Shown piece by piece: positions 41,340 through 48,749 of a stretch of 64,000 bases of DNA (position 1 is the stretch's first letter; each line of letters begins with the position of its first letter). Both the position numbers and the translations under genes were made by a program. The DNA is taken from positions 62,001 through 126,000 of the forward strand of contig CAZPGL010000002.1 of the NCBI GenBank assembly GCA_964586175.1, written 5' to 3'. Source of the DNA: CAZPGL01 sp964586175 (GTDB lineage Bacteria > Actinomycetota > Acidimicrobiia > Acidimicrobiales > MedAcidi-G1). Below the pieces are notes generated by a model. That model was not told the DNA's origin. It worked only from the letters and a program-made list of their open reading frames with translations, and did no database searches.

Positions 41340-42878
41340 CTACTCGTAGGTCCGGGGACAACCTTCGCCGGCCCACATCTCCAGCACGACGCCGTCGTCA
41401 TCGGTCCGGTTGGTCACCCCGTTGATGCCGTCGTCGAGGCCGGTGGAACCGAAGCCGAACACGCCGGCCGGATCATCCTCGTGGACCTGCTCGATGGAGA
41501 GGTCGTCGCCGTAGGCACCGTGCAGGTCGGCGACCGTCGATCCGATGCCGACCCGCTCCATGGTCCAGGTGGAGGTACTGGAGGCCCACGCCCCGCTGAT
41601 GAACCACTGACCGAACACCCCGTTCTCGCCGACGACCCCCGGCTCGCCGTCCTCGCCGTCCTCGCCGTCCTCGCCGTCCTCAGACGGTGGGGGTCCCTCG
41701 TCGACCAGCACCACCTCGAGGTTGCCGTACAGGACGCGTCGGACATGGGGAGCGACGCACGCGTCATCCTCGATCCAGCCGGTGTCGCTGTCCGCCGACC
41801 CGAGCACCAGGTCGAAGGCCAGCAGCGTCTCGTCGGCCGTCTGGTCGAAGCTCACCATGACGCGGTCGTCGGAGGTGGCGTCGAGCAGCACCCCGACCAC
41901 GGACAGGGTGACGGCGCCCAGCGGAGGCTCCGTCGTGGTCGGGGGCACCGTGGTCGTGGTGGTCGTGGTGGTCGTCGTGGTCGTGGTGGTGGTCGACTCC
42001 ACGAGCGGGGCCGCGGTGGTGGTCGACGGGGTCACGGTGGTGGTCGACTCGACGAGGGGGGCCACGGTGGTCGTCGACGGGACGACCGTGGTGGGCGGTG
42101 CGGCTTCGTCGTCGCCTCCGAGCAACACCATCGCCGCGGCAACCGCTCCGATGAGCACCACGAACAGGCCGACGAACGGCCACGGGATGCGTCGTCGCCG
42201 CTCGGACGGTGGGGGTGGATCGTCGAACACCGAGCGGGCACCGACCGACATGACGCTGGGGGGAGGTGGGGGTGCCCGGTGGACCCGGGGGGCGGATTGT
42301 CCGAGATCCTCGCGGGTCACGAGGGGCTGGGGCCCGCTCGGGGAATCTCCGTGCCGACGCCAGAACAGGGCGCCGATTGCGCCGGCCAGGTCCTGGTCGA
42401 CACCGGGCGGTCCGTGGGTCAGCAGCGCCGACCAGGCCCGGGTCTCGTCGACCAGTTCGACGATCGCCACAAGGGCCCGGGACGCCGCGGCCGAGTACAC
42501 CTCGGCATCGGGTCCCCCGGCCGTGCGGACCAGCACCACCTCGTCGGGCACACCGTCGAGCACCTCGACGCTGCGGGCATGGACATGGGCCAGCAGGTGG
42601 GCCAGCACCACGTCGGCGGTGAGGGTGCGACCGGACACCTCGATGACACCACGGTCGATGAGACCGCTGACGGCGTCGTCGACGAGACCCTCCGGCTCGG
42701 CGGCGGAGCGTCGGCGGGCCTCGTCTCCGACCACGAGGTCGCCGTCGGTCCCCACATGGAGGGCGACCGGCATCCCGGCCTGGCCGCTCCCAAGGGCGAT
42801 CAGGTCGATGCGGCCGTCCCGGTCGACGGCGGCGTGGGCCAGCGACGGGCCCAGATGGATGGCGAGAACCAGGGTCAT
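41340..42878 (-). CDS. Degenerate Hsp70-like domain fused to a membrane span and Thr/Asp-rich exported region
   Basis: 512 aa. Residues 1-150 align by eye with lobe I of the Hsp70 ATPase domain: VLAIHLGPSLAHAAVD corresponds to the phosphate-1 loop, but the ligand Asp is His and Thr-Thr is Pro-Ser; DLVVGDEARRRSA and VPDEVVLVRTAGG follow. Lobe II and the peptide-binding domain are missing, so ATP hydrolysis is doubtful. Then come a Pro-rich stretch, basic RRRRIPW, a membrane helix (about 233-252), a poly-Thr linker, a globular part, an EDG repeat and a C-terminal domain ending WAGEGCPRTYE. This suggests cytoplasmic sensing coupled to an external module. It is preceded by mini-ORFs. Confidence 0.6.
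   Translation of the reverse strand: MTLVLAIHLGPSLAHAAVDRDGRIDLIALGSGQAGMPVALHVGTDGDLVVGDEARRRSAAEPEGLVDDAVSGLIDRGVIEVSGRTLTADVVLAHLLAHVHARSVEVLDGVPDEVVLVRTAGGPDAEVYSAAASRALVAIVELVDETRAWSALLTHGPPGVDQDLAGAIGALFWRRHGDSPSGPQPLVTREDLGQSAPRVHRAPPPPPSVMSVGARSVFDDPPPPSERRRRIPWPFVGLFVVLIGAVAAAMVLLGGDDEAAPPTTVVPSTTTVAPLVESTTTVTPSTTTAAPLVESTTTTTTTTTTTTTTTVPPTTTEPPLGAVTLSVVGVLLDATSDDRVMVSFDQTADETLLAFDLVLGSADSDTGWIEDDACVAPHVRRVLYGNLEVVLVDEGPPPSEDGEDGEDGEDGEPGVVGENGVFGQWFISGAWASSTSTWTMERVGIGSTVADLHGAYGDDLSIEQVHEDDPAGVFGFGSTGLDDGINGVTNRTDDDGVVLEMWAGEGCPRTYE
41641..41685. repeat. 9-bp tandem repeat encoding Glu-Asp-Gly
   Basis: Repeats of a 9-bp unit (ctcgccgtc) within the Hsp70-like gene, read on the minus strand as EDGEDGEDGEDGE. 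An acidic, collagen-like spacer of variable length. Confidence 0.8.
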
Positions 42879-42918
42879 GGACGGATCATGGACGGGTCAT
42901 GGACGGATCATGGTCGGG
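42875..42918. repeat. 11-bp tandem repeat x4 across the Hsp70-like start, forming linked mini-ORFs
   Basis: Units begin at 42875, 42886, 42897 and 42908. Read on the minus strand each holds ATGA. The result is three 4-codon ORFs (M-I/T-R-P-stop, ATGs at 42911, 42900 and 42889), each stop overlapping the next ATG, the last overlapping the true start at 42878. No Shine-Dalgarno sequence is seen. A GTG at 42940 opens a further 10-codon frame ending in the first ATGA. Confidence 0.8.
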
Positions 42919-42944
42919 TGCAGGGGCGACGGCGTGCCACCGTG

Positions 42945-42950
42945 ACCCTA
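42945..42950 (-). promoter_or_regulatory. Probable -10 box (TAGGGT) for the Hsp70-like gene
   Basis: Minus strand TAGGGT, 33 nt upstream of the first ATG of the repeat array and 66 nt before the main start; the leader therefore includes the mini-ORFs. Confidence 0.45.
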
Positions 42951-42992
42951 GAGGCTGTCCGGACCGGGGCGGCGACACCGGCCGGTCCGCCC

Positions 42993-43046
42993 AGCCAGCC
43001 CAGCCAGTCCAGCCAGTCCAGCCAGTCCAGCCAGTCCAGCCAGTCC
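42993..43046. repeat. 9-bp tandem repeat (agccagtcc) x6 upstream of the LysR gene
   Basis: Six head-to-tail 9-bp units, the first with one difference (agccagccc), ending 7 bases before the putative -35 of the LysR-type gene. Non-coding on present evidence. It could set promoter activity through copy number. Confidence 0.85.
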
Positions 43047-43053
43047 ATTCGTG

Positions 43054-43084
43054 TTGCACATGGCTCCAGCCATGGCATCATTCT
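43054..43084 (+). promoter_or_regulatory. Probable promoter of the LysR-type gene
   Basis: TTGCAC at 43054-43059 and CATCAT at 43076-43081 (spacer 16) or CATTCT at 43079-43084 (spacer 19). The ATG at 43090 follows 8 or 5 nt later, so the message is leaderless or nearly so. LysR regulators often bind their own promoter here. Confidence 0.4.
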
Positions 43085-43089
43085 GAGCG

Positions 43090-44007
43090 ATGGATCTGCG
43101 TCAACTCAACCACCTCCTGGCGGTCGTCGAGCACCAGAGTTTCTCGGGGGCGGCGCGCGCCCTGCACACGGTCCAGTCCAACGTCTCGACCCACGTGGCC
43201 CGTCTCGAACGGGAGCTGGGGTCGGAGCTCATCGATCGCCGGTCGATGACCCCGACGTCCGAGGGTCTGGCGGTCATCGAGCGGGCCCGGCGCATCCGGG
43301 GCGAGATCCAGGCAATCGAGGACGACATCGTGTCGATGCGCCAGGAGGTGGCCGGCTCGGTGCGCATCGGCTGTATCGGCACCACGGCCCGCTGGGTGGC
43401 CACCCCGCTGCTGGAACGCCTCGGCAGCGACTATCCGGCGCTCCACCAGATCCTCATCGAAGGCTCCACGGCCAGCCTCGTGGCCGCCGTGTTGACCGGT
43501 GAGATCGACATGGCGGTCGTCGACACCCCGATCGTCGAACCCGGGCTGGAGACGGTGACGCTGTTCGACGAGGAGCGGATCGTCGTCGCTCCCCGCCGCC
43601 ATCCACTGGCCGAACGCTCCTCGGTGAGCCTCGAAGAGCTGGTGCTCCACCGCATCATGGTCCCCCCGAAGGGCACGACGTTCCGCGACGCGCTCGACCA
43701 GGAGTTGGCCACCGCCGACCTCCATCTCCAGGCGGCCGCCGAGGTCGACGGGCTTTGGCTGCTGGCCTCGCTGGCCTACCAGGGCTACGCGCCGGCCCTG
43801 CTTCCGGCCAGCGCGGCATCGGGCTACCCGGACGACGATTGGTCGCTGATCCGCATCGACGGGATGGCCCGCCGGTCGGTGGGACTGACCCGCAACCGCC
43901 GCAGCACGCCGTCGATGCCGGCCCGGGCCACTTCGGAGATCATCATCGACGTGATCCGCGAGATCGGTCCCCATCAGCCCGGAATCCATGTCACCCTGGA
44001 AGGATGA
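43090..44007 (+). CDS. LysR-type transcriptional regulator
   Basis: 305 aa. The N-terminal winged helix-turn-helix is MDLRQLNHLLAVVEHQSFSG through VSTHVARLERELGSELIDR (residues 1-60), followed by the long dimer helix and a periplasmic-binding-protein-like effector domain from about residue 90 (SVRIGCIGTTARWVATPLL). Effector and targets are unknown. It lies divergent from the Hsp70-like gene and in line with the carboxyltransferase gene 70 nt downstream; regulation of either neighbour would be usual for the family. Confidence 0.9.
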   Translation: MDLRQLNHLLAVVEHQSFSGAARALHTVQSNVSTHVARLERELGSELIDRRSMTPTSEGLAVIERARRIRGEIQAIEDDIVSMRQEVAGSVRIGCIGTTARWVATPLLERLGSDYPALHQILIEGSTASLVAAVLTGEIDMAVVDTPIVEPGLETVTLFDEERIVVAPRRHPLAERSSVSLEELVLHRIMVPPKGTTFRDALDQELATADLHLQAAAEVDGLWLLASLAYQGYAPALLPASAASGYPDDDWSLIRIDGMARRSVGLTRNRRSTPSMPARATSEIIIDVIREIGPHQPGIHVTLEG

Positions 44008-44077
44008 TCCGGATGCCCCCGAACCCTTCCCCGTCCCTGCCCGTGATGCACCCCGGCCTCCGGAACGCGACACGCCC

Positions 44078-45430
44078 ATGACCTCGGCATCACCGTCGGT
44101 GGACCTCCGGGCCGAGACCAGCGGCAACGTGTCGTTCCGGCTGGGTGCCGTCGACGGTCGCCGGGTGGTCCTCGTGGAGGTCGGCGGCGAGAATCTCGGG
44201 GCACTGCGTCCGGTCGACGGTGAGAACCTGGCCGCCGCGGCACAGCTGGCGTTCGACCAGCGGCTGCCCCTCGTCTGCTTCCTGGCGTCCAGCGGTGCCG
44301 ACGTCCGGGAAGGTGTCGGTGCACTCCACGGCTGGGGAACGGCGGCCCGGCGCTTCGTGGCCTGCTCAGGGGTCGTCCCCCTCATTTTCTGCGTGACGGG
44401 CCCGGCGGTGTCCGGTCCGGCGCTACTGCTCGGCCTGGCCGACCTCGTCGTCATGGTCGACGAGTCCTACGCCTTCGTGAGCGGCCCGCTGATGGTCGAA
44501 CAGTACACCGGTGAACAGTTGACCACCGAGGGTCTCGGGGGGTCGACCATGCACGCCCGGACGTCGGGCGTCGCCCACTTCACGGTGCCCGACCGTGAAC
44601 ATGCCGACCAGCTGATCGGCGAGCTGCTCACCTTTCTTCCCGACCACACCGACGGGCATCCGCCATCGTGGCCGTGCGCCGATCCCGTCGACCGGCCGGT
44701 ACCGGAGGCCGGCGACCTGCTTCCCGACACGGCGACCGGCAGCTACGACGTCCGCCACGTGATCGAGTGTGTGGTGGACGACGGCCACTATCTGGAGCCC
44801 CGGGCCGATTTCGCCCCCAACCTGGTGACCGCCCTCGCCACCATCGGCGGACGGTCGGTCGGCATCGTCGCCAACCAGCCCCAGTCGGTGGCCGGCACCC
44901 TCGACATCCCGGCGTCGCAGAAGGGCGGACGCTTCGTGGCCTTCTGCGACGCGTTCAACCTGCCGCTCATCACCCTGGTCGACACGTCGGGCTTCTACCC
45001 GGGCAAGGACCTCGAGTGGCGGGGCATGATCCGGTACGGCGCCCAGATGGCGTTCGCCTACGCCCGAGCCACCGTGCCGCGGGTGTGTGTGACACTGCGC
45101 AAGTCGTACGGCGGTGCCTACATCGTCATGGACTCCCGCTACATGGGCAACGACCTCATGCTGGCCTGGCCGACGGCCGAGATCGCCGTCATGGGGGCCA
45201 AGGGAGCCGTCGAGATCCTCCACCGCAACGCCGACGACGACGAGCGGGCGGCCCTCGAATCGGCGTACGAGGCCCGGCTGCTCAACCCGTACATCGCCGC
45301 CGAGCGGGGCACCGTCGACCGGGTGATCGAGCCCGCCGCCACCCGGGCCGAGTTGGCGGCCGCCCTCGAGGTGCTGGCCGGCAAGCGGGAGCGTCTGCCC
45401 CGCCGCACCCACGACAACAGCCCGCTCTGA
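44078..45430 (+). CDS. Acyl-CoA carboxylase carboxyltransferase (beta) subunit
   Basis: 450 aa from the ATG at 44078; an in-frame ATG at 43988 would add 30 Pro/Asp-rich residues and overlap the LysR gene. Crotonase-fold N and C halves are present: FCVTGPAVSGPALLLGLADL (acyl-CoA side) near residue 103, and the C half with IPASQKGGRFVAFCDAFNLP, LVDTSGFYPGKDLEWRGMIR and RKSYGGAYIVM. It is shorter than usual PccB proteins (about 510-530 aa), with a reduced N-terminal half. It probably carboxylates propionyl- or acetyl-type CoA with a biotin subunit encoded elsewhere. A role near citrate synthase (methylmalonyl-CoA into the citric acid cycle) is plausible. Confidence 0.82.
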   Translation: MTSASPSVDLRAETSGNVSFRLGAVDGRRVVLVEVGGENLGALRPVDGENLAAAAQLAFDQRLPLVCFLASSGADVREGVGALHGWGTAARRFVACSGVVPLIFCVTGPAVSGPALLLGLADLVVMVDESYAFVSGPLMVEQYTGEQLTTEGLGGSTMHARTSGVAHFTVPDREHADQLIGELLTFLPDHTDGHPPSWPCADPVDRPVPEAGDLLPDTATGSYDVRHVIECVVDDGHYLEPRADFAPNLVTALATIGGRSVGIVANQPQSVAGTLDIPASQKGGRFVAFCDAFNLPLITLVDTSGFYPGKDLEWRGMIRYGAQMAFAYARATVPRVCVTLRKSYGGAYIVMDSRYMGNDLMLAWPTAEIAVMGAKGAVEILHRNADDDERAALESAYEARLLNPYIAAERGTVDRVIEPAATRAELAAALEVLAGKRERLPRRTHDNSPL

Positions 45431-45464
45431 CCCGGGGGCTCGCGGCCGGAAAACCGCGCGCTCA

Positions 45465-45488
45465 TTCGAATTACTGCCAGAATTCGAA
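45465..45488. promoter_or_regulatory. Inverted repeat TTCGAATT-N8-AATTCGAA upstream of gltA
   Basis: Perfect 8-base arms (45465-45472 and 45481-45488) with an 8-base spacer, an AT-rich island in GC-rich sequence. It ends 34 bases before the TACGCT -10 of gltA, just upstream of the expected -35. Typical of a dimeric regulator site; activator position. Confidence 0.55.
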
Positions 45489-45522
45489 CTCGGCGGGCTT
45501 CTGTGGGCCGCCCCATCCCCAG

Positions 45523-45528
45523 TACGCT
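45523..45528 (+). promoter_or_regulatory. Probable -10 box (TACGCT) for gltA
   Basis: TACGCT with TTCTGT at 45499-45504 as a weak -35 (spacer 18). The leader is about 105 nt and ends in a ribosome site, unlike the leaderless genes. Confidence 0.5.
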
Positions 45529-45641
45529 GAAAAAGCAACGCGGGTTCCGTGGACGGTTGCCGATTCCAGCGCCGGCTCGGCCACGACCCGCCTCCGCCCC
45601 GTGCCAGACCGACGACCGGGGCCTGTCGAAGAAAGGCCGAC

Positions 45642-46910
45642 GTGACCGAAAGCATCAGCATCACCGACAACCGCAGCGGTCGGTCAGTCGAGATCCCGAT
45701 CGTCGACGGCGGCATCGACGCCAAGGCGTGGTCCGGCCTGCTGCCCGGCGTCTGGTTCAACGATCCATCGTTCGGCGCCACCGCCGGTGCCGTGAGCTCG
45801 ATCACCGAACTGGACGGCGGCCAGGGATTTCTGCGCTACCGCGGCTACCCCATCGAACAGGTCGCCGAGACGTCGAGTTTCCTCGAGGTCTGCCACCTGC
45901 TGCTGTTCGGCGACTTCCCCACGCCCGCCCAGCTCGAGGCCTTCGGTGACGAGATCGCCGAGCAGGCACCCATCCACGAGAACTTCCACAAGCGGATCCT
46001 CGAAGGCTTCCGTGACGACGCCCACGCCATGGGCGTGCTGGTGTCGTCGATCGCCGCACTGTCCACCTTCTTCCCCGAAGGCAAGGACATCGACGATCCG
46101 GCGGTGCGGCGGGCCCAGATGATCCGGCTCATCGCCAAGATCCCCACCCTGGCGGCCAGCGCATACCGCAAGAGCGTCGGCATGCCGTACGTCCAGCCCG
46201 ACCCGGAGCTTGACTACACGGCGAACTTCATGTCGATGATGTTCCGGCACAGCGACGGCACCTACGAGATCGATCCGGTGCTGCGCCGGGCCCTCGACCT
46301 GCTATTCGTCCTGCACGCCGACCACGAGCAGAACTGTTCGACGACGACGGCCCGGGTCGTCGGCAGCTCGCACGCTGACCCGTACGTCACCATCTCGTCG
46401 GCGGCCGGCGCCCTGTACGGCCCCCGTCACGGTGGGGCCAACGAGGCCGTCCTGCGGATGCTCGAGCACATCGGCTCCTACGACCGGGTCGACGAGTTCA
46501 TCCAAGGCGTCAAGGCCGGCGAGCAGCGGCTCATGGGCTTCGGCCACCGCGTCTACAAGAACTACGACCCCCGGGCCCGCATCGTGAAGGATGCCGCCCA
46601 TCAGGTCTTCGAGATCACCGGCAAGAACCCGCTGCTCGACATGGCCCTCAAGCTTGAAGAGGTGGCCCTGGCCGACGACTACTTCGTCAGCCGCAACCTG
46701 TACCCGAACGTCGACTTCTACTCCGGCCTGATCTACCAGTCGATGGGCTTCCCGGTCGAGATGTTCACCGTGCTGTTCGCCATCGGTCGGACCCCGGGCT
46801 GGCTGGCCCATTGGGACGAGATGCTGACCCAGAACTCCCGCATCGCCCGACCGCGGCAGATCTACACGGGGCCGGCCGAGCGTCCGGTGCCCTGGTACCC
46901 CTCCGACTGA
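45642..46910 (+). CDS. gltA: GltA, citrate synthase (type II)
   Basis: 422-aa enzyme condensing oxaloacetate and acetyl-CoA. Catalytic segments: FVLHADHEQNCSTTTAR (His) near residue 228, LYGPRHGGANEAV (His) near residue 262 and FGHRVYKNYDPRA near residue 305. The N-terminal beta-rich domain (DNRSGRSVEIPIVDGGIDA) and the length mark the NADH-type hexameric class common in actinobacteria. The GTG at 45642 is preceded by AAAGG with 5-nt spacing. The long leader and upstream inverted repeat suggest regulation by a dedicated factor. Confidence 0.95.
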   Translation: MTESISITDNRSGRSVEIPIVDGGIDAKAWSGLLPGVWFNDPSFGATAGAVSSITELDGGQGFLRYRGYPIEQVAETSSFLEVCHLLLFGDFPTPAQLEAFGDEIAEQAPIHENFHKRILEGFRDDAHAMGVLVSSIAALSTFFPEGKDIDDPAVRRAQMIRLIAKIPTLAASAYRKSVGMPYVQPDPELDYTANFMSMMFRHSDGTYEIDPVLRRALDLLFVLHADHEQNCSTTTARVVGSSHADPYVTISSAAGALYGPRHGGANEAVLRMLEHIGSYDRVDEFIQGVKAGEQRLMGFGHRVYKNYDPRARIVKDAAHQVFEITGKNPLLDMALKLEEVALADDYFVSRNLYPNVDFYSGLIYQSMGFPVEMFTVLFAIGRTPGWLAHWDEMLTQNSRIARPRQIYTGPAERPVPWYPSD

Positions 46911-46935
46911 ACCCGAAGCCCGCCAAGGCGTCTCG

Positions 46936-47928
46936 TCACCGCACCACGTCGAGGCCGATCTTTCCCACACTGGCGTTGGTCGCCATGTAGGCGTGGGCAT
47001 CGGCGATCTCGTCCAACCCGTAGCGGCGGTCCATCACGACTTCGAGCGAGCCGTCGTCGAACCCCGGCACCACCGCCTCCTCGAACGCCCGGCTGACCGC
47101 GATCTTCTCGTCGACGGAACGCCCTCGCAGCACCGTGCCCCGAATGGTGGCCCGCTTGGGCAGCAGCTTGGCCAGCCCGAAGGTCGCCGAACCGCCGCCC
47201 ATCACCCCGACCTGGACGATGGTGCCGCCGACGGCCAGGGCGTCGACGTTGCGGTCGAGGTAGTCGCCGCCGATCACGTCGAGCACCACGTCGACGCCTC
47301 GGCCACCGGTGACGTCGCGGGCGGACACCACCCAGTCGTCAACCGTGTAGTCGACGGCGACCCGGGCACCCAGGTCGAGGCAGCGGCCGCACTTGGCGCG
47401 CGATGCGGTGACGATGGCCGTCGCGCCCAGTAGCCGGCACAACTGGATGGCCGCCGTGCCCACCCCGGACGCGCCGGCGTGGATCAGCGCTACCCCACCG
47501 GCCGTCAGCCCACCCTGTCGGACCAGGGCGTCCCACGCCGTGATGAACACCTCGGGCAGGGCCCCGGCGGTCGCCAGGTCCATGCCGGCCGGCACACGAA
47601 TGGCCTGGTCAGCGGGCACGGTCACCAACTCGGCGTGGGCACCCCCAGAGGTGATGCCCATTACCCGGTCGCCGACCACCCAGCGGGTGACGGCGTCACC
47701 GACGGCAGCCACCGTGCCGGCGAACTCGAGACCGGGGATCTCGTGGTCCATGGACGGCCCCGGGTACAGCCCCATGCGCTGCAACAGGTCCGCCCGGTTC
47801 AACGCACTGGCCACCACGGCCACCAGAATCTCGTCGGGAGCGATGACGGGTTCGGGCACGTTCTCGACTCGGAGGACCTCGGGGCCCCCATATTCGGTGA
47901 TCACCACGGCACGCATGGCGACGATCAT
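46936..47928 (-). CDS. Zinc-independent quinone oxidoreductase (PIG3/QOR, MDR superfamily)
   Basis: 330 aa from the ATG at 47928 (326 from 47916). The GroES-like N domain has ALNRADLLQRMGLYPGP, typical of TP53I3/PIG3-like NADPH:quinone oxidoreductases, and no structural zinc cysteines. The NADPH-binding Rossmann motif is HAGASGVGTAAIQLCR near residue 150. It reduces quinones or reactive enones. The ATG at 47928 is 5 nt after TACCAT. Convergent with gltA, 25-base gap. Confidence 0.88.
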   Translation of the reverse strand: MIVAMRAVVITEYGGPEVLRVENVPEPVIAPDEILVAVVASALNRADLLQRMGLYPGPSMDHEIPGLEFAGTVAAVGDAVTRWVVGDRVMGITSGGAHAELVTVPADQAIRVPAGMDLATAGALPEVFITAWDALVRQGGLTAGGVALIHAGASGVGTAAIQLCRLLGATAIVTASRAKCGRCLDLGARVAVDYTVDDWVVSARDVTGGRGVDVVLDVIGGDYLDRNVDALAVGGTIVQVGVMGGGSATFGLAKLLPKRATIRGTVLRGRSVDEKIAVSRAFEEAVVPGFDDGSLEVVMDRRYGLDEIADAHAYMATNASVGKIGLDVVR

Positions 47929-47933
47929 GCCCG

Positions 47934-47939
47934 ATGGTA
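47934..47939 (-). promoter_or_regulatory. -10 box (TACCAT), quinone oxidoreductase gene
   Basis: Minus strand TACCAT, 5 nt before the ATG at 47928; favours the longer N-terminus MIVAMRAVV. Confidence 0.4.
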
Positions 47940-47996
47940 GAACCTTCAGGAACCAGCCGTCCCCTCCCGGTCGTCTCAACCTGTGATGATCAAGCC

Positions 47997-48746
47997 ATGG
48001 AGCCCCCGATGATTCGACGAGCCTCTTCCCTGCTGCTCGCCATGGCCCTGTTGGCCGCGTGCGGTAGCGACGCCACAGTGCCGGTGCCAGACACCGTGCC
48101 TCCGGCCAGCACGACGACCACGCCCCCCACCACCATCGTGGTCGACCACCTCGGCAACCTCGTGTCCGCGAAGTGGGCAGTGACCGGAGTGATCTACGGA
48201 GACATCGTTGAACCGCCCCCCGACGGCGCCGACGTCCACCTCACCTTCCGAATCGACGGCACCGTGTCCGGCAGCCTGGGCTGCAACCATCTGTCCGGCG
48301 ACTGGACACCCGGGGCGACGACCGTCTCGGTCGGCAACCTGGCCGTCACCGAAATGGCCTGCAGCGACGCGACCGACTGGCTCGAGGTGCTCGACTACCT
48401 CGTCGGCGACCTGACCGTCCACGGACCTGACGCCAATTTCGTCACCCTGGCCTCCGACGTGGGTCAGATCCTCCTTGAGCCTCACGGCAACCAGCTTGAA
48501 GCCGACCAGCCGGCCGACAACCCCGATGACTCCGTGTCGGTCGTCAACCTGGCCGACGAATCAGCCCGCCAGCAGTTGATCGGCATGACCGAGGCCGATG
48601 CCGAGAAGGCGGTCGTGGCGTTCGGCTGGGTGTTCCGGGTGGACCATCGAGACGGCGAGGACCTGATGCTGACCGCCGACTACGTGGAACACCGGATCAA
48701 CGCTTCGATCGTCGACGGCTTGGTCGTCCGGGTGGGCGTCGGCTGA
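47997..48746 (+). CDS. Lipoprotein with META domain and I78-inhibitor-like C-terminus
   Basis: 249 aa. Signal peptide with lipobox LLAAC (Cys22), then a short Thr/Pro linker (STTTTPPTT). A META domain (WAVTGVIYGDIVEPP through GCNHLSGDWTPG, TEMACSD) occupies residues 55-165; META/HslJ domains are found in heat-shock or motility-linked surface proteins. The last 55 residues (GMTEADAEKAVVAFGWVFRV, RDGEDLMLTADYVEHRIN) resemble peptidase inhibitor I78. A surface-exposed inhibitor or stress protein is inferred. The ATG at 48009 is an alternative start. Confidence 0.72.
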   Translation: MEPPMIRRASSLLLAMALLAACGSDATVPVPDTVPPASTTTTPPTTIVVDHLGNLVSAKWAVTGVIYGDIVEPPPDGADVHLTFRIDGTVSGSLGCNHLSGDWTPGATTVSVGNLAVTEMACSDATDWLEVLDYLVGDLTVHGPDANFVTLASDVGQILLEPHGNQLEADQPADNPDDSVSVVNLADESARQQLIGMTEADAEKAVVAFGWVFRVDHRDGEDLMLTADYVEHRINASIVDGLVVRVGVG

Positions 48747-48749
48747 ACT

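Noticed and set aside
43988..44077. Earlier ATG (43988) for the carboxyltransferase gene
   Set aside because: It overlaps the LysR gene and adds 30 disordered residues; not excluded, but the ATG at 44078 is closer to the conserved part.
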